From Chara braunii (Eukaryota; Streptophyta; Charophyceae; Charales; Characeae): a stretch of DNA of 24,678 nt. Each line of letters begins with the position of its first letter. The stretch's first letter is position 1. Positions 10,494-20,100 of this stretch are shown piece after piece. Under the pieces are notes generated by a model, which was not told the DNA's origin, searched no databases, and saw only the letters and a list, made by a program, of their open reading frames with translations. The translations under genes and the position numbers were made by a program. The DNA is taken from the NCBI GenBank assembly GCA_003427395.1, contig BFEA01000084.1:1605495-1630172 (forward strand), given 5' to 3'.

Positions 10494-10505
10494 GCTGTGA
10501 TACCA
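10494..10505 (-). other. Primer-binding site, initiator tRNA-Met type
   Basis: On the minus strand TGGTATCACAGC begins one base past the end of the 5' LTR. It matches the usual plant initiator tRNA-Met complement (TGGTATCAGAGC) at 11 of 12 bases. This fixes which LTR is 5' and the direction of transcription. Confidence 0.88.
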
Positions 10506-10506
10506 A

Positions 10507-11510
10507 TGCAATCAGACTCGACTTCAAACTTGCTTTCAGCATGCATACACAAGAACTGATGGAAAAACCAAACTCGTCAACTCAGAATCAACAACGAACT
10601 TGCACTTAAACTCTGTTCAATACAACTGTACAACTTGCGGCTATGGCCGCCGAACACTGTCTCCACCACTAGCCTCACTCTCCCTCATGCACGCATGTAC
10701 GAGGATCACCCTGAATGTCCACACTACACAGACACACACCCTCTGTACACTCTGTCTGAGACTACAGCTGGGTGGCTATGGCTGCGGTCGTCTTCCTCCT
10801 CCTAGCTATGGCCGCCGACGTCCTCCTCGCTGTTTCGCTATGGCCGCTGTCTTCTTCACAGCCCACTTCCTCTCCGGGCACCTGCAGACCTCCACGCACA
10901 AGATACCATGGCAGCTCTTCCGCATGGGTCACAGGCGAATGAATGAATGGCTGGACGCTGCCTCTTTATTTACAATTCTTCGGAGGTACCCGGGCCTGCC
11001 TCAAAACGTGTGGGCCTTGGCCAAAACGTGTGGCCCAGGGAAGCTTCCAGACATTTGGCCTTCTGGGTCAAAACGCGTGGAACCCACCGCGTGGTCCAGA
11101 ACCTTCCCCACATGCAGCCCCTACCCCTGGTACTTGCTGACTGGTCTGGCCTACAGGGACCTACGACCTTCTAGAGCCTACAGACTTACAGTCAGACTCT
11201 AGGCCTCAGTAGACTCAGATAGAGACTTCTAGAACAGACCTTCCTAAGCCTAACGATAACAGACCTCACTCCTAATCTGCAGATCTAGGGATCAAGTCCT
11301 CCTATTCGACCTACAGACTAGCCTAGGGGGAAGGACAGGTCACGGGATCGAATCCCACACAGATCACTGGGTCTATGTACAGGGTACAGGGTAGGTCCAG
11401 GGATCGAATCTCACTCAGCACACAGGGTCAATGTACAGGGCTCGGGCACAGGTCTAGGGATCAAATCTCTCTGTCTGCAAATGTCGGGTCAACTGGGTGA
11501 AACCGTTTCA
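10507..11510 (-). repeat. Right LTR (5' LTR of the element)
   Basis: Direct repeat of 2911-3918 with matching TG...CA termini. It is distinguished by numerous substitutions, by a 20-bp tandem duplication (AAAACGTGTGGGCCTTGGCC, near 11003) absent from the left LTR, and by lacking the left LTR's 25-bp duplication. As the 5' LTR it would supply the promoter, but its TATA-like site is altered. Confidence 0.95.
10967..10974 (-). promoter_or_regulatory. Decayed TATA-box position in the 5' LTR
   Basis: This aligns with TATAAATA of the other LTR but reads TGTAAATA on the minus strand. If that site is the core promoter, the promoter LTR of this copy has lost it. Confidence 0.4.
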
Positions 11511-11515
11511 GTCCA
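11511..11515. repeat. Target-site duplication, right copy (GTCCA)
   Basis: Perfect copy of 2906-2910, immediately after the CA terminus of the right LTR. Confidence 0.93.
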
Positions 11516-11699
11516 CCTATGAACACATCCAGAAGAAGAGCTAGAATAGGCTGACTTTCACTGAAGTCGTGAAGCAGGTTGAGATTTCCACAAATCTCGA
11601 ACTGGCTCACTGTGGAGAGAAAAGGGACAGATATGTCATGGCCTAGAAGGGCGCCGACGCCGACGAGGAGATGTCAGACAACCTCCCCCTCAACCTATA
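11511..11699 (+). pseudogene. hAT transposase pseudogene, 3' portion (C-terminal dimerization domain)
   Basis: Dropping one copy of the GTCCA duplication continues the reading of the left fragment in frame: CSFPNRS on the left joins STYEHIQKKS here. The next segment is NRLTFTEVVKQVEISTNLEL. This is the hAT dimerization signature (ERNWS...H.kkRNRL......LV....NL.L). In-frame TAG codons occur after QKKS and after YVMA. An acidic tail (GADADEEMSDNLPL) ends at TAG 11697-11699. The retrotransposon sits exactly between the R and the S of the conserved ERNWS-like motif. Confidence 0.78.
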
Positions 11700-11798
11700 G
11701 TACTAGCGCACCATTATTGGACACATTAAATACCTGAGCTTGTGCACGAGCTGCGAGAGTGCTATTGGTGTTGGGAAGACCCATAGTTCGACTGTGGG

Positions 11799-12010
11799 GC
11801 CCACCACTGTGACTGTGGACCCCGAGTTTGGCCGACAGAGCTGTCACTGAATGCAGGCTCAAAGGCTGGGAAGAGCTACTACAAGTTGTGTTGGGCAGGT
11901 TCAACAGAGAGGCCCGCCACAGTGACTGCGGACCCCTAGTTTGGCCGACAGACCTGTCACTGAGAATGTGGGATCCAAGACTGGGAAGAGCTACTTCAAG
12001 AGGTCGGAGA
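11799..12010. repeat. Two diverged 113-bp direct repeats
   Basis: Copies begin at 11799 and 11912. Shared blocks are TGACTG.GGACCCC.AGTTT, GGCCGACAGA.CTGTCACTGA and CTGGGAAGAGCTACT.CAAG. They follow the hAT C-terminus and may be part of its 3' end; I found no coding signature. Confidence 0.8.
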
Positions 12011-13780
12011 TTACCCGCCTGAAACGACGCTACAATGACAAGCTCTGGCAAAAGAAAAGGTTTTCTCAGATTTTGAAATGATCCTGCCCTCACGTGGCAT
12101 TTTTCAATGTCGTATTTGTGCGAAGCTCTATTAGCTGACCGATGCATGGTCGGCTTTTGTTTTTTGGATTTTTCATCATTTCTTATTGCTGATATTACAC
12201 GATCCTCGGCACCACTGGGACCAGGATTCGTGCACACGTTTTTGCATACTCTCCACGCGTGAAGCGGACGACGAGCGGAGTAGATTAGCGGAGTAGATTA
12301 GAGTCAAGTAGTATACATTCTGAGAGCGGACACTCTCTTTTGCAGACTGAAAAGTGTTAGAGGAGAAGGTCTGTGCGTGTTATTACACCATGCTTTCGAC
12401 AATGTGGTTTATGCTGCAATATTAAACCTCTGTCTGCATTGTTACTTGAGTTTATCTCTTTTATACCTTGTGCATTCATGTTAGTTCCAAGCCGCTGTCT
12501 ATAGAGCACATATCTGGAGACAAGCCATGCTGTTGGCTCCTGCAGGACCTGCACCACCAAGGAGAGATGACAAGGTGGAGGATATGGTGGAGGGGCACAT
12601 GATGGAGGGGGGCAAGTAGGGGATGAGTTTGCTGACGGTGTCCAACATGAGTGGTGGCATGAGCTGCCACAAAAGGGTCCTTCACAAGGGGCATCTGCTG
12701 CTGACGAGGACATTGGTGGATAGGTTGTGGAGGAGGTGGAAGAGGACGAGGAGGGCGGCATACCGTTAATCACAAGGTCGTGTGCTCATCCAGGGACGCC
12801 CATGCATGCGACTGCTGCGGAGACCACAGAAAATGGAGAAGGAGGGGGGGGAGAACTCGCATGATGCCGCTACGGGTGGCCCCACATCGGTGCTCCAATC
12901 TGAGATTGACACATCGTCCATGTGGGAGTCGTAAGGTGGGGATAAGACGTGCATTGTGTCGGGTAGAAAGTGCTATGCTGAGGGACTTGGATGCATCCCC
13001 CTGACAACACAGTCACAATGCTGTTTTAGTTCAAGAAAGAAGAGGAGCATCTTGATTGTGGGGCTGTTGCTCCAGGTGATTGGCGAGCGGCTCCGATGAG
13101 GTCTCCCTGTGCTACGTGTTAGATGCCTCGTGCATCCCGTTTTGATGGGTGAGGATGTTTGAGGGGTGCGAGGGCGATGGTTCCCACGAGGTAGGGGCGA
13201 CGTCACATGCGAGTGAAGGGGGAGAGGCGGGGAGGGGAGGAGAGGATTCATGGAGGTGCCTGTTCTTCGTTTTTTGAATATGATACACTCACCTTCGGCT
13301 TTTTTTGTGATTGATCTTTTAATCCCATTAATCAAAATAAGATACATAACCCCCCAAAAAAGAAGTCTCTGATGATCTCAGATTGTTTGATGGTGGTTTT
13401 GTCAGATCATAGGGTTGCTTGAAAGTTTTCTCCTAAACTTTTCGTACAACTTTGCCTCAGTCTTTTTGATGGTGGTTTGAAAGCGATTTCTTAAACTTTG
13501 TGTCATACAACTTTGCTGAAGATGTTTTCTCAAATCGTGCTTTAAGAAGCTGATTCGAAAATCCGTGATGGATATCTAAACCTCAATCTGGTATAATTTC
13601 TTGTTTTCTTGTTACTTTGTAGTTTCTATTTTCATTGATCTGATGATCTTGATTTTTTCTCGACTCCTGATCCAAATCTGTTCTGATTGCCGATGCCTAT
13701 AGGCTTCGGCATCGTTTTTGGATTTTTGAATTTCGCCACAGCAATTTTCTAAATGGCTCATGCCAGACCTTTTTCTTCTT
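12011..13780. other. Interval with no recognisable gene
   Basis: Features seen are a 13-bp tandem pair (AGCGGAGTAGATT, twice at about 12276-12302) and a hairpin around GACCGATGCATGGTC (near 12135). There is a G-rich stretch at 12565-12770 whose plus strand reads Gly/Glu/Asp-rich (QGGGYGGGAHDGGG; VVEEVEEDEE). There is also an AT-rich stretch at 13370-13560 with a loose repeat of TTTGATGGTGGTTT about 80 bp apart. Nothing supports a specific gene. Confidence 0.5.
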
Positions 13781-14640
13781 GGCTCGCCTCTCAAGGAGGA
13801 CTGTAAGAATAGGTGTTACCTGGCAATTCATCCTTGATTCTGCGTAGGGTGGTTGAAAATTTGGCGGCCCTCGATAACCGATACTGGAGCAACGCTGGCC
13901 GGAGCCGGAGCCAGGTGGCGCATCTCTGTAACCTAGCCTGATGGGGGCGAGAGGCCTGGTAGAGACCTGGGAGGCTGTTTGCAGGGGCAGTCTCAGTGGT
14001 TATCGGGGTTCGTGACTGAAGCAATGTGGGCCAGTGCTGGAGCAAGGTGGCGCAACTCTGTAACCCAGAGGGAGCATGAGGCCTGGTAGAGCTTTGGTTC
14101 GTGCTGGAAACATCCATGCTGGTAGCAGTCGAACGTGGAGTGAGTAGGTTTTACCTATCTGTTTTGAGTTTGGGAGGCTTGTCGACATGCTTTGCTCTGA
14201 ATATTTCTGAGTTTTTTTCTGGTTAATTCAATTAGGCTTGCCTCTTGAGGAGGATTGTAGGAATAGGCGTTATCTGGCAATTCATCCTTGATCCTGCATA
14301 GGGTGGTTGAAATTTCGGTGGCCCTCGAAAACCGATGCTGGAGCAACGCTGGCCGGAGCCGGAGCCAGGTGGCGCAACTCTGTGACCTAGCCAAAAGGGG
14401 GCGTGAGGCCTGGTAGAGAGATCTGGGGGGCTGTTTGCGGGGGCAGTCCTTGGGGTCATCGGGGGTCGTAACTGAAGCGATGTGGGCCGGTGCTGGAGCA
14501 AGGTGGCGCAACTCTGTAACCCAGAGGGAGCATGAGGCCTGGAAGAGCTAAGCCTTGGGTTCGTGCTGGAAACAGCCATGCTGGTGGTGGTCGATGTGGA
14601 TTGAATAGGTTTCGCCTATCTGTTTAGTGGTTGGGAGGCT
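13781..14640. repeat. Tandem duplication with a 454-bp period
   Basis: Copy 1 starts near 13781 (GGCTCGCCTCTCAAGGAGGA) and copy 2 near 14235 (GGCTTGCCTCTTGAGGAGGA). Each runs through a GGCAATTCATCCTTGAT block, two shorter repeat monomers and a GGGAGGCTTGTCGACAT end block. A third, partial and shuffled version follows at about 14630-15000. No transposase or RT is visible inside. In one minus-strand frame both units stay open and give similar peptides (SCATLLQHRPTSLQ; KDELP.N.YSY.PP), but I do not recognise them. Confidence 0.88.
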
Positions 14641-14993
14641 TGTCGACATACATTTTTTGAATGTTCTTCAGCTTTTCCCTTTTCAAAAGAAGAGTCCTTC
14701 TGGGGGAATATTGTCTGGGTTCTTCTTGCAAAGCATTTTAGGTTTTCTTGATGCTGTTTTTTCATGGATCTGTTGGTTTTTCGATGCCAGAACGATGCTG
14801 GCCGGTGCTGGGGGATTGCCCTGTAACCTGTTGGTAGCAGGAGCATGAGGCCTGGTAGAGAGATCTGGGGATGCTTTGGGCCGGGCATTCCACGGGAAAA
14901 CCAAGGGTTGCTGTCGTGACGATGCTGGCCGGAGCTGGGGTGAGTCGTGTTGCCCTGTAACCTAGCAGGGTAGGGGCAAGAGGCCTGGGAGAG
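13897..14993 (+). repeat. Six copies of a ~65-bp repeat monomer arranged as dimers
   Basis: Monomers lie at about 13897-13964, 14029-14091, 14351-14418, 14484-14547, 14800-14860 and 14927-14993. The shared core is GGCCGG.GC.GG...AGGTGGC, then CAACTCTGTAACC.AG, then GG.GCATGAGGCCTGGTAGAG. Paired monomers lie about 130 bp apart, separated by a GATCTGGGG.GCTGTTT spacer. Two more copies appear inverted at 16522-16720. The family is unidentified. Confidence 0.85.
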
Positions 14994-15000
14994 CTCGGCA

Positions 15001-15210
15001 GGGAATAAGACAGTGTTAGAAAAATTTAGAGTGTTTTGTGGGGGGTTCCAGGGGTCCTGAGTATTTGAAGGACTTTCAGTAATTGTTGCTTGTGTAGCTT
15101 AGTAATGGGTTGGCAGGTTAGCAGCTATTCGGAGTTTTTTCTTAAACTTTTCCTGAACTTTTCTCATAGTTCTTAGACTGTTCTTAGCCGAAGCCAGGTA
15201 ACGGCCCTGG

Positions 15211-15247
<37 letters not shown>

Positions 15248-16520
15248 TTTACAGCTGCCAACCGCAGATGATACTCCAAATGGACTGCAGTTTACACCCT
15301 CGTTTCCATGAGACAGCTCATACTACTGCAATGGAGTAATCTAGATGAGTAGCTTCTCTAAACAAAAAAAAAAAAAAAAAAGAGGAGAGCGAGCAAGTGA
15401 AGCGCTTGGCTGATGGGAATGCGTTTGCGTAGGCATGTGCATGGCAACAGGAGGAGCTGCTTGTCAGTCTGAGATTGATTTGGCAACCCAGCTGCAATGA
15501 TGGAGGGCATGGCTGAAGGGGGAAGATTTCTCAAGCTGGTCGGTAGCAAGGTGCTTTTGAAGTGGGGGTGGCACCCATGCGGAGGAGAAGAGGTCGGAGG
15601 TGGGCGCCGCGGGTATGTCACTCCATCATAATGATTGAGAAACGTATGCCGTTGTAGTTCATCTTCCAATGTGAGTCATATCAGCACCTCAGCTATCTTG
15701 TTCTGTCGAGGCAGTTTGAGGAGTCAAGGACATCACCTTACCCTAGTCATCTATCATCAAGGACAACACAAAGTCGGAAACAGAGCCATTTGCACAAGGA
15801 GGAGGAGAGGCCGTTTGTGATCGAGGCATTGTGGAGGCTACCTCATGAGCTCATGCCTCAAAGGAGCCGGAAGCATGTAGAGGTGGTGTGGCGAAGGTGG
15901 GTCCTAATATGGAGGACAACATTGGTGTGTCAAAAAAAAAAAAAAAAAAAAAAAAGGGAGATGCAGGGTTGTCCGCTACTGGCCACCTGGTAGCCCCTTA
16001 CCAACGTTGGGTCCGGAGGTTCGCCAAGCGAAAAAATTTAGATATGAGGAAAACGTGAAGAAGAAATAAACAAAGCATGGAGCATAGGATGGTATGGCAA
16101 AGCATCCCGCCATGATCCACTTTTATGATTTATCCATGTTGTTGTCGCATTTTGACAGACTATGTAGCCACAAAGCAGAATTGCTACTGGGCCTGTTAGT
16201 GGATTGAATACAGGCCCACAGGCTACAGAGGATCAGATGCAAAGATAACTGCACATTGGCTAAGACTCCTACGAGAATACAGGTCCATAGCCCCGGCGTG
16301 GCAGATTCGACTACAAAATTCAGAAGAATTCCGAAAACATCTTGAGCCGCTACTGATCATGCTAGAGTAAAGTCTACTGAAAATTGCCAGCAAGAACAAC
16401 GAGAACGGAGAACCTCTTTTCCAGAAAGTCACAATGATCACCAGCTCTTCTAGGTGCATACCCACACAAAACCAACGGAGATCTTCGCCACACAGCCATA
16501 TCATGGAAACTGGATCTCTT
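15001..16520. other. Interval with poly(A) runs and no supportable gene
   Basis: Three long A-runs on the plus strand mark this stretch: about 15214-15245 (~32 A), 15364-15380 (~17 A) and 15931-15954 (~24 A). Such runs often mark 3' ends of retroposed sequences. The sequence upstream of each run differs, and I could not identify a tRNA- or 7SL-like head, RT or processed coding sequence. Short open frames, such as a basic stretch around 15790-15930, have no recognised domain. Confidence 0.5.
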
Positions 16521-16521
16521 G

Positions 16522-16720
16522 ACCAGGCCTCACACCCCCAGTACGCTGGGTTACAGGATTGTGCCACCTTGCCCCAGCTCTGCCCAGCATCGCTCCGGCT
16601 TCGGCCCTCTGTTGGCCCCGGAAACTGCCCCTTAAAAGCAGTCCCCCAGATCTCTCTACAAGGCCTCATGCCCCCATCTAGGTCACAGGGTTGTGCCACC
16701 TTGGCCCGGCTCCTGCCATC
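16522..16720 (-). repeat. Inverted dimer of the repeat family seen at 13.9-15.0 kb
   Basis: On the minus strand the same core appears twice (about 16522-16605 and 16651-16720): CCTGTAACCCAG, AGGTGGCACAA and CATGAGGCCT, separated by the same AGATCTGGGGGACTG spacer. The inverted dimer ends about 90 bp before the Penelope-like element begins. Confidence 0.8.
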
Positions 16721-16810
16721 GTTGCTCTGGCATCGACCATTTGCGGGCCACTGTATGTGACTGCTTCCGCAAGATCACCGTTGAGCTCCGGCATTTTCCC
16801 TATTCTTGAA

Positions 16811-17582
16811 CATGTCCCAAGGTGTGCCTGCGCTTTACCGAAAAACTGGTTTCTGGGGGTACTGCGAGATCCTAAGAAAAACCTTGGTACTCTGTTGTAA
16901 AAATGAATCGTCCGAATTAGTGCCTAGCTGGTCCCAGTTGCCCATATGGCGCCAAAGCGTCCGAAAGTGAGATTAGGGACCGACTGTTCATACTTAAGAA
17001 GAGATTAGCCTCTGGAATAGTTCTCTCAGTCCGGTCGGACCAATAAGCTGACACATGTGGGAAAGCCGGAAGACTATCCCAAGTGCGGAAGCTTATTTGC
17101 TCTCCGGGCCGGAATTCTGCCGATTTGTCCACGAAGCGCTGCTATGCTGAATGCTCCGCTTTGTGCCGCTGCGTCAATTGTGGTCAATCTCTCCGCTCGA
17201 CCTTTCGCATCCTTGCCGAGGGTGTCGCTCACCTGTTCAGTGGCAGTGGCCCTATCGTGCTCGCTGATTCCATTAGGAGTATCTGTCGTCTGTACTCCAC
17301 GTGTTGCGATCACATTGGGATCGCGGAGGATATGGTAAAACCAGCATGGAGGCTCCCTTCAGTTTTGAGGAGATGTTGGAAGCTCACGTCTCAGCGGAGG
17401 ATACCATCGATCCACAGTCGGACGTGATGTGATTCAATCGACCCTATTACCGTTCACCTTCCCATTTCTTTCCCCTTTCCTTCCTCCCATCACACTAAAA
17501 ACGAATGGTTCTCATTTACGTCTACCTAAACGTTATATCATGTGCTCTTGTTCTATCCTCTGATGATCTAAGTCTGTGGCAA
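16811..17582 (+). repeat. Left pseudo-LTR of the Penelope-like element
   Basis: Matches 23459-24184 from CATGTCCCAAGGTGTGC to GTGGCAA with scattered substitutions. It has about 43 bp that the other copy lacks (17067-17109 region, flanked by GCCGGA at both ends, so a microhomology deletion in the right copy is likely) plus a 4-bp indel near 17225. It contains a 28-codon open frame (17346-17432). Confidence 0.93.
17346..17432 (+). other. 28-codon open frame inside the left pseudo-LTR
   Basis: ATG to TGA, reading MEAPFSFEEMLEA near the start and DPQSDVM at the end. The matching frame in the right pseudo-LTR (23947-24033) has the same length. All nine base differences between the two change the amino acid, so there is no sign of protein-level constraint. 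It could be an upstream ORF or the former start of the element ORF, but I would not call it a gene. Confidence 0.3.
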
Positions 17583-17609
17583 GACTAGTGAAAAGCATGT
17601 TTTAGGATG
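17554..17609 (+). ncRNA. Candidate type-I hammerhead ribozyme
   Basis: The core CTGATGA is at 17560-17566 and GAAA at 17590-17593. Stem I pairs 17554-17559 (TATCCT) with 17604-17609 (AGGATG): five Watson-Crick pairs and one G-U. Stem II forms from CTA/TAG plus AGTCT/AGACT-type pairing around the loop GTGGCA, with one bulged A and a U-U mismatch next to the core. Stem III is short (A-U, A-U, G-U) with loop CATG, ending in U16.1 and H17 = U at 17603, so predicted cleavage falls between 17603 and 17604. Short stem III and type-I topology are what has been described for PLE hammerheads. The non-canonical first pair of stem II lowers confidence. Such ribozymes are thought to process element RNA. 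Confidence 0.55.
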
Positions 17610-19220
17610 TTTGCCACCACCCTAGCCATGAATAACGTTCCAGGCTCTCACCTACCCTTGGTGTGGTAAAATAGGTGATTGGCACACGTTCTGAGAACCA
17701 CTATTGATTTTTTCCCGAGTTGCTGTTGCTAAACGGAGACGTGGGTTAAACTTACCATTGTTCTGTGCTGCACCATTGATTCTGCGAAATCCCTGTGTCT
17801 TTGTTGATTAGGATGAGGGATTTGGGATGCATTTGGTATTGGGGCTTCCTCCTATTATCTACATCATATCCTTTGTCTTCATCATCCCTGTCTTTTCTTT
17901 CCCTCGATATCCTCTCTCATGACTGTGCTCGATGGCATGGTCTATTGGCCATGATAGGCAATGTTTGCTTGGCAGATTGCGGGGACTTAGGGAGCTGCCA
18001 TGAATCTTATCGAGGGCGATGATGTGGCTGATCATCGCTGGAGTATGCTGTCCTTCATGAATTACGAGAGTAGGTGGTGTGAATGGTGACGCGCCGAATA
18101 AACTGGAAGCGTGGAGAGGAAGAGCAATCTGGCGGTTGTGGTGGGAAATCCTGGTAATGGATCGAGTATAGGTCGCGGATCTCGGGCGAATGAGGATTGG
18201 TAATGAATGTACAGAGAGGGTGTTGGAATTGGGTGAGCTGTGTTGTAAACGTAGCAAGTAGATGCTGTCGGTGTCGGAAGAATGACAAAGGTTGGGGAGT
18301 ATGTATTCTTGGCAGCTCGTACTACCACGCCATTGTGATGACGTATGGATTGAAGGGGCTTTTTGTTATCTCCTCGTGATCGGCGTTGTCGCGATCTGGT
18401 AATAATTGAATGCTCAGTGTTAGGCGGACTTTCTGCTGCGAGCTTCTACGATGGTGGAAGATTGATGGTTTTGATGGTGAATGTCTCGCTAACGCTCCTG
18501 ATGGAATGATAGTTCTTAGGTACCATCTATCTGGGTTTTGCTGAGAATATGGGGTTAACTAATGATAGCTAGAGGTGTGGTAGAGACAGAGATATGATGT
18601 GCGTTTTTCGTCGGAACCATGTGGATTTTTTGTAATGAACCTTGGTTTGATTCGAACTCCATGTAATCGTCGGCTTATTTTGCCATTCTCCAATATCCTC
18701 TCTTGTCCCTTAAAAGATCGTAATGAGTGTTCCAATGCATCAAGAAAATGGAAGATTATCTCTGAAATACTGGCGCATGATTCCCAAATACATGCACCTG
18801 GTCGGTCTATTGGTGATAAGCTCCCTGATCGGTTTTCTCAGCATACTTGAATGATATCATTGGTACGGTGAAATCTTAGCGTACGCGTGTCATCCATAGC
18901 ATGCTTGATGGAATCCGTGGAATTGTGTGGAGTTTATTAGGAGTCCCATTGGAGTGTATTTTGTGACGTGATGGCAGGGTGGAGCACGTATGTGTTATGT
19001 GTTGAGGCGTCCGCAATATGTGTTCACACACGTCATCACACACACATGTCCATTCGGGGGAGGTAACCTTGGTGGAAGTTTCTTCTCGTGGCTTGTACTT
19101 GCGGCCTCTCACTCATGACTCACAATTGGGATAAATTATGCTCCGGATATGGTGGATCTCTTAATTTACTTTGCTAGTCGTTGAATTCCCAGGTTTTCAA
19201 TCTTGTCTTCATGAGATGCT
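17610..19220 (+). other. 5' internal region of the Penelope-like element, no recognisable coding
   Basis: Only short frames occur on either strand and none shows a known motif. It may be untranslated leader, intron or decayed ORF. The first coding-like signal appears near 19260. Confidence 0.45.
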
Positions 19221-19223
19221 CAT

Positions 19224-20090
19224 GTGTGTGTTGTGGTTCGTTGTTTCCAGGATTTTGTTGCTCCTCAAGTGTTGTGGATTGCGGATCTTGTTACCGGTGA
19301 CAGGGCCTGGCTTGCTCGATTCCGGCCCCCATCCCAACCCACCCAAGCGCTGATAGCATTTGCACAAAAACAAGTGATTGAGGAGGTCAAGGAGAGGTCG
19401 GTCACCACTGAGATTCACTCTTTCCCTGATTGATCATCTGCCGCTTAATGATTGGGCCGAACTGATTTATGTTTATCGACATAGAAGGAACAATTTTGTT
19501 GATACCATAAATAGGATGGCAAGTGCGACATCGACGGTGAGTAAGGCCGTGATGAGTGAGGACAGATTGATTAATGCCAAGACGGTCGATGCAGAGGTTA
19601 AGTTTGTTAAGCTCTGGGCCGTTGACTCACAATTCCACAAGGAGATGGATGTACGCAGGGTAGTGATAGCTGATGAGGTGGCAATGGTCCGATGGAAGAT
19701 GAGGAGGATGAGATGATAGAGGAGGAAAAAGAGTATATGAAAATGAAGGATGCCGAGGTTGCGAGAACAAAGGCATGTCTTGGGTCTTCGAAGAAGAAAA
19801 CCTTCTTGGACGTGCGTAGGAACGCATTCATTCCCCTTGCCTCACCTAGATGGATCGAGACTATGTCCACAACCTTTTCTGTGAAAATTTGGTCCCTCGA
19901 GATCTACAATTATCTTGCTCCAATAGATAAGAGGGGATACAGATTACTCGCGGCCTTGACGCAGGATGAAATGATGTCTGCGTATGATAGAGCACTTGAA
20001 ATGAACACGGCTCCTCCTGATGTCAGATTTCCGTTCAATGGGGATGAAATTTTTCTCCCACCTATGAATTCGATGGACTCTATTATTTAA
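19224..20090 (+). pseudogene. Unidentified upstream ORF fragments of the Penelope-like element
   Basis: Three plus-strand frames follow each other with near-continuous coding character: 19224-19433 (DRAWLARFRPPSQPTQALIA, then QKQVIEEVKERSVTTE), 19435-19716 (DWAELIYVYRHRRNNFVDTI, helical and charged), and 19692-20090 (acidic EDEEDEMIEEEKEYMKM, then KKKTFLDVRRNAFIPLASPR and IYNYLAPIDKRGYRLLAALT). The frame changes look like indels in one ancestral ORF. No GIY-YIG motif, zinc finger or other family signature is visible. Its position suggests a PLE accessory or N-terminal protein. I do not recognise it and give no function. Confidence 0.45.
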
Positions 20091-20100
20091 GTGCTCTCTC

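Larger units (their letters stand above)
2911..11510 (-). mobile_element. Full-length Ty3/gypsy chromovirus, minus strand, about 8.6 kb, inactivated
   Basis: The element is bounded by about 1-kb direct LTRs beginning TG and ending CA on the plus strand. It has a GTCCA duplication, a primer-binding site next to the right LTR and a polypurine tract next to the left LTR, so it is transcribed right to left. Internal order in that direction is a W-box-rich leader, gag with coiled coil and zinc knuckle, aspartic protease, RT, RNase H, integrase (HHCC, DDE, GPY/F-like) and chromodomain. This order (RT before integrase) and the chromodomain define the chromovirus branch of Ty3/gypsy. Many in-frame stops, several frameshifts, a 197-bp tandem duplication and visible LTR divergence show an old, non-autonomous copy. 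It is nested inside a hAT transposase pseudogene. Confidence 0.95.

Noticed and set aside
10165-10542. Minus-strand open frame rich in Lys, Arg and Glu in the chromovirus leader
   Set aside because: It runs across the primer-binding site and starts inside the LTR. The purine-rich leader explains the charge. gag starts later, at 9735.
12357-12773. Minus-strand Pro/Ser/Cys-rich open frame
   Set aside because: It is the complement of a G-rich tract. The composition is simple and no domain is seen on either strand.
13636-13662. Second CTGATGA (13638) and another near 13369 as hammerhead cores
   Set aside because: No GAAA at a workable distance with a pairing stem II, and no matching stem I or cleavage site.
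15970-16035. Possible tRNA-like or SINE promoter (GGTTCGCCAAG as a B box)
   Set aside because: No acceptable A box at the right distance and no cloverleaf could be drawn.
17346-17432. 28-codon frame kept in both pseudo-LTRs as a conserved small protein
   Set aside because: All nine base differences between the copies are amino-acid changing, which is the opposite of purifying selection. Equal length alone is weak in two related repeats.
19607-19870. Minus-strand open frames overlapping the PLE coding region (and the many others at 18-23 kb)
   Set aside because: They are antisense shadows of plus-strand frames that carry the RT motifs. They have Ser/Pro-rich composition and no domain.
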